This document shows, piece by piece, positions 60,742 through 64,000 of a stretch of DNA of 64,000 nucleotides. The stretch is from Sipunculus nudus (Eukaryota; Annelida; Sipuncula; Golfingiida; Sipunculidae), in NCBI GenBank assembly GCA_026874595.1, contig CM049320.1:27009214-27073213 (forward strand), in the 5' to 3' direction. The position numbers and the translations under genes are program-made. Numbering within the stretch: the stretch's first letter is position 1; each line of letters opens with the position of its first letter. Under the pieces are notes generated by a model, which ran no database searches, was not told the DNA's origin, and worked only from the letters and a program-made list of their open reading frames with translations.

Positions 60742-62039
60742 GCACACTCTGAATTGTGTGAAATAGTAAACCCCGTTTCTTAATGAGGCAGATCTCGACA
60801 ATATTTTGTTTTCCTTTGCCAATCTCATATTAAATATCAAGAACCTTGGGTTAGAAAAAAAAAACAATTTGTAGTTGATTGGATTATTGTGAAGGAAGGC
60901 GGCTTTTACTGTACCTGCATATGTGATTTATTTGTCGAATAATTATCTTTTTGTCATGTTAAACGTTAGGACGTTGGGTTGTCTGATAATTTTTTCAAGC
61001 TTAACCAACAACCTTTGTGATAAACAAAGTATTTTTTTCAACAGAATGGTGTCACTGCATGCACTATGGCCGCAGCTTCTGGACATCTTGATGTTGTCTT
61101 AGCTCTGGTTGGGAGCGGCGCAAACATTCAAACACTTGACAAGGTAACTGATCCTTTCGCTAGTTGTTTAGTAATTTTAAGAAGAAATGAAATAAAGTAA
61201 TTTGAAACTTGCAGTCAGAATCTGTGTTTTCACAAGATATTTTAATGCAGCTATCTAATAAGGGAAAGTCCCTATTATTTAGAAAATTTTAACATCAATG
61301 TGTACAAGCTGACGTTAATCCAAGCGATTTATTCAAAAGGTTTTATTGGTTAACTTTATCGTGTGCAGTGTATTCTTTTAATTATTAAATTAGTTTGTTT
61401 TCTGTTTTAATATAAAAGAATACAAAAGATGATCACTATCCCGTTGGATGATTCATTAAGTAAATGAATGACAAGGAGTGACAGAGAAAATGTACGTGTT
61501 GAAATAAACGTTTATTATTATGCGTTATGTCACTGATACAGGAAGGAAAAAGTGCATTATGGTACGCGGCAGCTGATGGTCGCACGGATATCGTCGAAAT
61601 TCTCGTAATTTACGGTGCCAACGTGTACCAAGGAGATAAGGTCACATTTTACTACGTTTAAGTTAATTCAAATGTTTTTGCTTAATACAAAATATCAGGG
61701 AAAATGTGCAATTTTCTCAGCAACGGTTACATCTTAAGTCAGTCATGTTATAGATAAAGCGCAAAATTATTAAAAATTATATACAGCTTATTGCCTTTCT
61801 ACTATATTTATGCGTTATTAAAAGGATTTATATATGAAAATCTATGCTGTTGAAACATTAATTTATCTCAAATTATTGTCTGTTTTATTTTTGTTTAGGA
61901 TGGAGTAACTCCGCTAATGATTGCAAGCGAAATGGGTCACGGTGATACAGTTTCAGTACTCCTCCAGGCACAAGGCGCCATCCTTAGCAAATCAGATGAG
62001 AAAACAAAAGGATTTGCTCGAGCAGTTTTATACCAATAA
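40544..62039 (+). CDS. CARD and 31-ankyrin-exon protein (whole gene span)
   Basis: About 36 coding exons over 21.5 kb, encoding roughly 1640 aa. Order: CARD (exons 1-2), about 500 residues of unrecognised sequence (exons 3-5), then 31 ankyrin-type units on one exon each (exons 6-36). Ankyrin arrays bind proteins and CARDs recruit caspases or signalling adaptors through CARD-CARD contacts. A cytoplasmic innate-immune or death-signalling scaffold is therefore likely, but no partner is known from the sequence. The start ATG has a strong context (GGCCATGG). Introns are about 80-2030 bp, nearly all GT-AG. Two problems: exon 3 has an in-frame TGA at 42100, and exons 2 and 3 do not join in frame with the visible sites. 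The rest of the model is open and phase-consistent, so the copy is either nearly intact or only recently damaged. Confidence 0.85.
40831..40878. repeat. (AT)n in intron 1
   Basis: AT run. Confidence 0.9.
41106..41242 (+). CDS. Exon 2: CARD, second half
   Basis: Follows TTTCAG in phase 0. Reads NTLQVSELLSHFSRRTPEDF then SVFLLALRQNDQTHLADFIE, matching CARD helices 4-6 (the LLxxLxxRxPxAFxxFLxAL pattern). Ends with two bases of a codon (phase 2) before GTATCCTTTT, a perfect U12-type 5' splice site. The alternative acceptor CTGCAG six bases on keeps frame. Confidence 0.8.
41363..42430 (+). CDS. Exon 3: unknown domain, in-frame TGA
   Basis: 356 codons, largest exon. The first half looks like an alpha/beta fold: strand-like RIVFISK, SLSYI, GVTLLRG and VAYLVVN alternate with helix-like stretches such as AAVVRKLRKSVAEK. 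No family recognised. A TGA at 42100-42102 (after FRDNTV, before VYLEDSG) interrupts an otherwise open frame that runs 109 more codons to the donor ACC|GTATGT. One C-to-T change at a CpG (CGA to TGA) would explain it. Acceptor TTTTCAG gives phase 1, which does not fit exon 2's phase 2. Confidence 0.75.
42559..42615. repeat. (AT)n(GT)n in intron 3
   Basis: An AT run passes into a GT run in the short intron between exons 3 and 4. Confidence 0.9.
42648..43085 (+). CDS. Exon 4: unknown region
   Basis: Joins exon 3 in phase 1 (C|GA makes Arg) and stays open to the donor GAAGATT|GTAAGT. Contains a basic start (RLKSKVVRKS), helix-rich sequence and WPCILRDEDPRNYG near the end. No domain recognised. 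Confidence 0.8.
43222..43259 (+). CDS. Exon 5: short linker exon
   Basis: 38 nt. With the carried base it reads LSATHKAWMEDEQ and ends in phase 0 at CAG|GTTAGT. Links the unknown region to the ankyrin array. Confidence 0.7.
43455..43547 (+). CDS. Exon 6: ankyrin-like unit 1, GC donor
   Basis: 31 codons, a degenerate capping-type unit (NVAFARALNVGAS, KKLIDLSENLDCN). The only phase-consistent donor is GAG|GCATGT, a GC-AG intron. Nearby GT choices break frame with the next exon. Confidence 0.65.
43912..44010 (+). CDS. Exon 7: ankyrin unit 2
   Basis: 33 codons, phase 0 both ends; NGQTYMHIAAAVGSQ to GANIDALDK. Confidence 0.88.
44780..44878 (+). CDS. Exon 8: ankyrin unit 3
   Basis: 33 codons, phase 0; EGKTALRLACEIGD to GAKTDAKDK. 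Confidence 0.9.
45443..45541 (+). CDS. Exon 9: ankyrin unit 4
   Basis: 33 codons, phase 0; NDTTPLIAASACGH to GADTNAATE. Confidence 0.9.
45878..45976 (+). CDS. Exon 10: ankyrin unit 5
   Basis: 33 codons, phase 0; DGVTSLMAAVAFNH to GADVNATAE. Confidence 0.9.
46347..46445 (+). CDS. Exon 11: ankyrin unit 6
   Basis: 33 codons, phase 0; DGTSALYIASDAGH to RAQVDQNDR (Arg replaces the usual Gly). Confidence 0.9.
46667..46765 (+). CDS. Exon 12: ankyrin unit 7
   Basis: 33 codons, phase 0; NERTALFAASSARH to GANIDHRDK. Confidence 0.9.
47130..47228 (+). CDS. Exon 13: ankyrin unit 8
   Basis: 33 codons, phase 0; QGVTPLITASQKGH to GADVCVFDK. Confidence 0.9.
47648..47712. repeat. (AT)n in intron
   Basis: AT run with one AAAT interruption, between ankyrin units 8 and 9. 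Confidence 0.9.
47955..48053 (+). CDS. Exon 14: ankyrin unit 9
   Basis: 33 codons, phase 0; EMGSSVFLAASQGH to GAAVDSKCQ. Confidence 0.9.
48241..48339 (+). CDS. Exon 15: ankyrin unit 10
   Basis: 33 codons, phase 0; ADTTPLIVASQNGH to GAAVNYSDK. Confidence 0.9.
48669..48767 (+). CDS. Exon 16: ankyrin unit 11
   Basis: 33 codons, phase 0; KYRTPLRAAVIKRN to GADVNQLNG. The acceptor TTCAAG has a weak pyrimidine tract, so this unit is a plausible skipped exon. Confidence 0.85.
49448..49546 (+). CDS. Exon 17: ankyrin unit 12 (Trp type)
   Basis: 33 codons, phase 0; RLRHCLWDAAYQGS to GSIVDLADQ. First unit with Trp after the Leu of the TPL position. Confidence 0.87.
50128..50226 (+). CDS. Exon 18: ankyrin unit 13
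   Basis: 33 codons, phase 0; DSITPLIKASQEGP to GADVHFSDK. Confidence 0.9.
51039..51137 (+). CDS. Exon 19: ankyrin unit 14
   Basis: 33 codons, phase 0; RGRTALIVASISGH to GADVNVPGK. Confidence 0.9.
51299..51637 (-). mobile_element. tRNA-derived SINE, family A, copy 2
   Basis: Minus-strand copy in the intron between ankyrin units 14 and 15. Head CTTCTGTGGCTCAGGGG and AGCCGGGAGATC, body TCGGTGGTATGACC and GACGCCAGGATATTAAACG, and end TGTCACGAAATCCGA all match the copy at 27381. This copy has about 100 bp more in its middle; the other may carry a deletion. Confidence 0.85.
51987..52085 (+). CDS. Exon 20: ankyrin unit 15 (Trp type)
   Basis: 33 codons, phase 0; NGTTALWISSYKGY to GAQVNCRDQ. Confidence 0.9.
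53020..53118 (+). CDS. Exon 21: ankyrin unit 16
   Basis: 33 codons, phase 0; NNVTPLIVAARYGH to GADTTALQM. Confidence 0.9.
53273..53332. repeat. (AT)n in intron
   Basis: AT run with one GT interruption, between units 16 and 17. Confidence 0.9.
53401..53499 (+). CDS. Exon 22: ankyrin unit 17
   Basis: 33 codons, phase 0; GGASALMQAAKHGK to GADVNQMSN. Confidence 0.9.
53804..53902 (+). CDS. Exon 23: ankyrin unit 18 (Trp type)
   Basis: 33 codons, phase 0; SNRTCLWSAVFQGH to GANLNCPDK. Confidence 0.9.
53979..54028. repeat. (AT)n directly before an acceptor
   Basis: The AT run ends at the acceptor ATAACAG of unit 19 and takes the place of the usual pyrimidine tract, so the splice signal is unusual. 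Length changes here could affect inclusion of that exon. Confidence 0.9.
54033..54131 (+). CDS. Exon 24: ankyrin unit 19
   Basis: 33 codons, phase 0; DGFTPLMAATQAGF to GADVNFKAK. Confidence 0.9.
54418..54516 (+). CDS. Exon 25: ankyrin unit 20 (Trp type)
   Basis: 33 codons, phase 0; DGRSSLWRVVCKGQ to GAVTDGTDN. Confidence 0.9.
54953..55051 (+). CDS. Exon 26: ankyrin unit 21
   Basis: 33 codons, phase 0; GGLTVLAQAALQGE to GAAVDQTTN. Confidence 0.9.
55582..55680 (+). CDS. Exon 27: ankyrin unit 22 (Trp type)
   Basis: 33 codons, phase 0; ASRTSLWCAMTTGK to GAAIDHQDK. Confidence 0.9.
56176..56274 (+). CDS. Exon 28: ankyrin unit 23
   Basis: 33 codons, phase 0; DGIAPLMVAVLTDQ to GANVNIPAK. Confidence 0.9.
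56762..56860 (+). CDS. Exon 29: ankyrin unit 24 (Trp type)
   Basis: 33 codons, phase 0; DGTTSLWRAVHQGK to GAETNCQDQ. Confidence 0.9.
57154..57252 (+). CDS. Exon 30: ankyrin unit 25
   Basis: 33 codons, phase 0; RGATPLIVASSYGY to GADIDVCQK. Confidence 0.9.
57605..57703 (+). CDS. Exon 31: ankyrin unit 26 (Trp type)
   Basis: 33 codons, phase 0; DGSTALWQAAALNH to GASTESKHE. Confidence 0.9.
58552..58650 (+). CDS. Exon 32: ankyrin unit 27
   Basis: 33 codons, phase 0; KGVTACMMAASFGY to GADLLAADT. Closest relative is unit 29 (shared GVTAC and MAA words). Confidence 0.9.
58920..59018 (+). CDS. Exon 33: ankyrin unit 28 (Trp type)
   Basis: 33 codons, phase 0; EGRRALWYSASEGH to GSDIDRKAK. Closest relative is unit 30. 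Confidence 0.9.
59361..59408. repeat. (AT)n left of the intronic transposon
   Basis: AT run abutting the left end of the TIR element. Confidence 0.9.
59409..60680. mobile_element. TIR DNA transposon, non-autonomous, 1.27 kb
   Basis: The left end GTCACAGTCAGTCTGTGTAA and the reverse complement of the right end, GTTACAGTCAATTTGTGTAA, begin inverted repeats that stay similar for about 85 bp (shared ATCAGTCATTT, CTAAACATTT, CGTAATG and CACCA/CCATCAGT words). There is no long open frame inside. It lies in the largest intron of the CARD-ankyrin gene, between units 28 and 29, with (AT)n on both sides, so it may have landed in an AT tract. Superfamily not determined. Confidence 0.75.
60694..60739. 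repeat. (AT)n right of the intronic transposon
   Basis: AT run following an ACACACACGCGTGT step. Confidence 0.9.
61045..61143 (+). CDS. Exon 34: ankyrin unit 29
   Basis: 33 codons, phase 0; NGVTACTMAAASGH to GANIQTLDK. Confidence 0.9.
61542..61640 (+). CDS. Exon 35: ankyrin unit 30 (Trp type)
   Basis: 33 codons, phase 0; EGKSALWYAAADGR to GANVYQGDK. Confidence 0.9.
61899..62039 (+). CDS. Exon 36: ankyrin unit 31 and C-terminus
   Basis: 46 codons and a TAA. Reads DGVTPLMIASEMGH, then a unit that lacks the usual GADVN end, then a short basic tail (KTKGFARAVLYQ). No further domain. Confidence 0.9.
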   Translation, partial: DGVTPLMIASEMGHGDTVSVLLQAQGAILSKSDEKTKGFARAVLYQ

Positions 62040-63849
62040 GACACATCGTGAAATAACACTTTGCGGAGATAAAGCTGCAAGGCAAAGCCATTATAAAATA
62101 GCGGAATGATTTTATTTAAACATTAGAATAAGTCTAGTATAACGTACTAGTACTTATAGTATGTATATTTAAAACATTTACATAAAGCCGGTATGACATA
62201 GTGGTACTTATTATAGTTCAAATATGAGTATACGTACTATATGCAAAATTAAAACATTTGAACATTACTAGTATAACTAAATGGTACTTATTACATGCAT
62301 AGTTTAAATGAATTGAATCAGACTAGTATAGCATAGATGCACTTATAATGATTAAACAAGTGTGTATAAGGCACATGTAATATAGTGGTACTTTCGATTA
62401 TTAAAATATTCTCATAAGCCATGTCCACAGTAAAGGTAATTACTATCATTTTCATTATTATCATTATCGCTTCAAAGGATTGTTGAACAAAATCAACTGT
62501 GAATCGCACATTAACACACTGGACATACGTATGCAGTTTCGGTATAGACCATACAAGCTCCTAATATTAACAGGATATTGCATGCATAATGGTTAGAAAA
62601 GTCACCGTCACCGTAGAAGTTTGAAGTGGTTGATCTTAAAACATCCGTTTCTTCCTACTTTTACTTACACACAGGTATATTCAAGTGTCAGACAATAACA
62701 TTATGTATCATAACCTGCCCTAATATTGCCCAAATATTATTCGGGGTTTTTTTCGTCTAAACAATAGATATATGTGGACAGTGCTCCATTTTGATGGCGT
62801 AAATTCTCAATCAGCAATGGAACAGCGTAAGAGGTAATCGTACCAACTGCAGCTCAACTGTGTTGATGTACGATTTTTGAGATACCTATGTAAACTTCTG
62901 CATTGCTAATTTTATATATATACATATATTAGAAAGATTTATATGTGCAAACGTTTTTATTAGGACTAATATATTGAAAGGTTCATATTCATTTGTGATA
63001 TATGCATTATTATACGTTATTATCTCATTTTAGTCTCAAACCAAACCAATCCCGGCACACGGACTTATTGTCCAGTACATCTTCATGTTGTTATAGTTCT
63101 GTGTGTGAGTTAACACATTCCTCCTGTGTGTGTTTATCATAACAAGTCCTTTTTATCTCATTTTTTTAAGAAAGGAAAAGAAAAGAAAAAAGACACACCA
63201 GTTGGAAGCTTAAAAAAATTTTTTGAAGTTACGCGCTTCGTGCGCTCTATGGTTTACCCCACTGATCGCCACTGGTACAGGTTTTATACCAATTGTTCTT
63301 GAGTAAGCAAACGGTTTTAGACAGAAAACACCATTATAATTTAATGGAAAATATTATATTTCATGTATACTTAATAAACTGATTATATGAATATATTGTA
63401 TTAATGGTTTCAAAACCGTTATTTGTATTGTTACTATGGTAATCTTCAAAATAATATTATGGGGGTTATTATAAAAACATGTATCACAGGAAGTAGTCAG
63501 GACAAAGTAAAGAATCTACACATAAAGCAAGGATATAATAATGTAAAATAACTCTGTAAACTGAGAGCTATTGTAGTTTGTGGAATGTATCGTAAACTTT
63601 GGCTTATCTTTAAAAATACCCCTTGCTCATTTCATGTAGCGAATACCTTATTATGTATATCCATTGTAGGCATACAGGCATGTAGGCATAAATCACAACA
63701 TCAACTATAAAATAGGCGATCATTTCAAGTTAAATCATTTTTTACCAACTGAAGAAGCACGTTTACCTGGATATGTGCCATTCCACAAGAGAATGAATCA
63801 ACAAACTGAATAAATGAACATAATAAAATTTGATATTTCATAATCGTTT
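62040..63849. other. 3' flank of the CARD-ankyrin gene
   Basis: AT-rich. No AATAAA lies close to the stop. The first clear one is at 63373-63378, so the 3' UTR may be about 1.3 kb, or an unusual signal is used. No other gene is seen. Confidence 0.4.
62125..62400. repeat. Degenerate tandem repeat, about 60-bp period
   Basis: Five diverged units with the core ACTAGTATAACATAGTGGTA then CTTATTA, starting near 62131, 62186, 62262, 62318 and 62369. It lies in the presumed 3' UTR. Confidence 0.6.
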
Positions 63850-63993
63850 TTAATTTTGTGCAGTCCTTACAGTCCTTCTCAGTATGTTCTCCAAGTCTAC
63901 CTGTGCATAAGCGAAGGATTCACTACACATCCCCTCCAGACTATTGTTCTGGCCACGTGCGTAAGCGTCACTCCATTCTGCTTCCGTAGCCAT
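63850..63993 (-). CDS. Candidate terminal exon of a minus-strand gene
   Basis: On the minus strand, reading from the window edge: MATEAEWSDAYARGQNN, then SLEGMCSESFAYAQVDLENI, then LRRTVRTAQN and a TAA stop. It is open to the window edge (FV precedes the Met), so the Met need not be the start. Amino-acid content and codon use look coding, unlike the flanking AT-rich DNA. The family is not recognised. It would be convergent with the CARD-ankyrin gene. Confidence 0.35.
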   Translation of the reverse strand: MATEAEWSDAYARGQNNSLEGMCSESFAYAQVDLENILRRTVRTAQN

Positions 63994-64000
63994 GACAAAT

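Overview
This window is animal nuclear DNA: AT-rich, intron-rich and full of simple repeats, above all (AT)n and (GA)n/(CT)n. Gene density is low and the tRNA-derived SINEs are of a kind common in molluscs. A lophotrochozoan, most likely a bivalve mollusc, is the best guess. That is inference from composition and gene types; no sequence in the window fixes the species.

Two genes are clear, both on the plus strand. (1) A three-exon Hairy/Enhancer-of-split (HES) repressor at 18021-19764, with a complete bHLH, an Orange domain and a C-terminal WRPW. It has a TATA box and a CpG-rich promoter upstream and a polyadenylation signal near 20604. (2) A very large gene at 40544-62039 with about 36 coding exons. 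It encodes an N-terminal CARD (two exons), a roughly 500-residue region of no recognised family (three exons), and 31 ankyrin-type units, each on its own exon. Twenty-nine consecutive ankyrin exons are exactly 99 nt with phase-0 borders. The likely role is an innate-immune or apoptosis-type scaffold. This copy has an in-frame TGA in exon 3 and a reading-frame mismatch at the exon 2/3 junction, so it may be a damaged allele, carry a sequence error, or need a different gene model.

Layout: 1-17.5 kb is a gene-poor desert with microsatellites, two TIR-type DNA-transposon remnants, a 193-bp tandem duplication, a SINE and two CpG-rich patches. 17.5-20.6 kb is the HES locus. 20.6-40.5 kb is mostly non-coding. 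It holds an old roughly 4-kb duplicated segment (about 25.5-29.5 and 30.4-34.05 kb) with a SINE present in one copy and absent from the other, two more SINE pieces, a decayed LINE reverse transcriptase, a 160-bp tandem duplication and a possible isolated first exon of a type II membrane protein. 40.5-62.04 kb is the CARD-ankyrin gene, with a 1.27-kb TIR transposon and a SINE in its introns. 62.04-64 kb is 3' flank, ending in a possible terminal exon of a convergent minus-strand gene.

The HES gene and the CARD-ankyrin gene show no sign of acting together; they are neighbours 20 kb apart. The most interesting object is the CARD-ankyrin gene: its uniform exons allow any ankyrin unit to be skipped or included without changing frame, and its later exons show a two-exon duplication rhythm.
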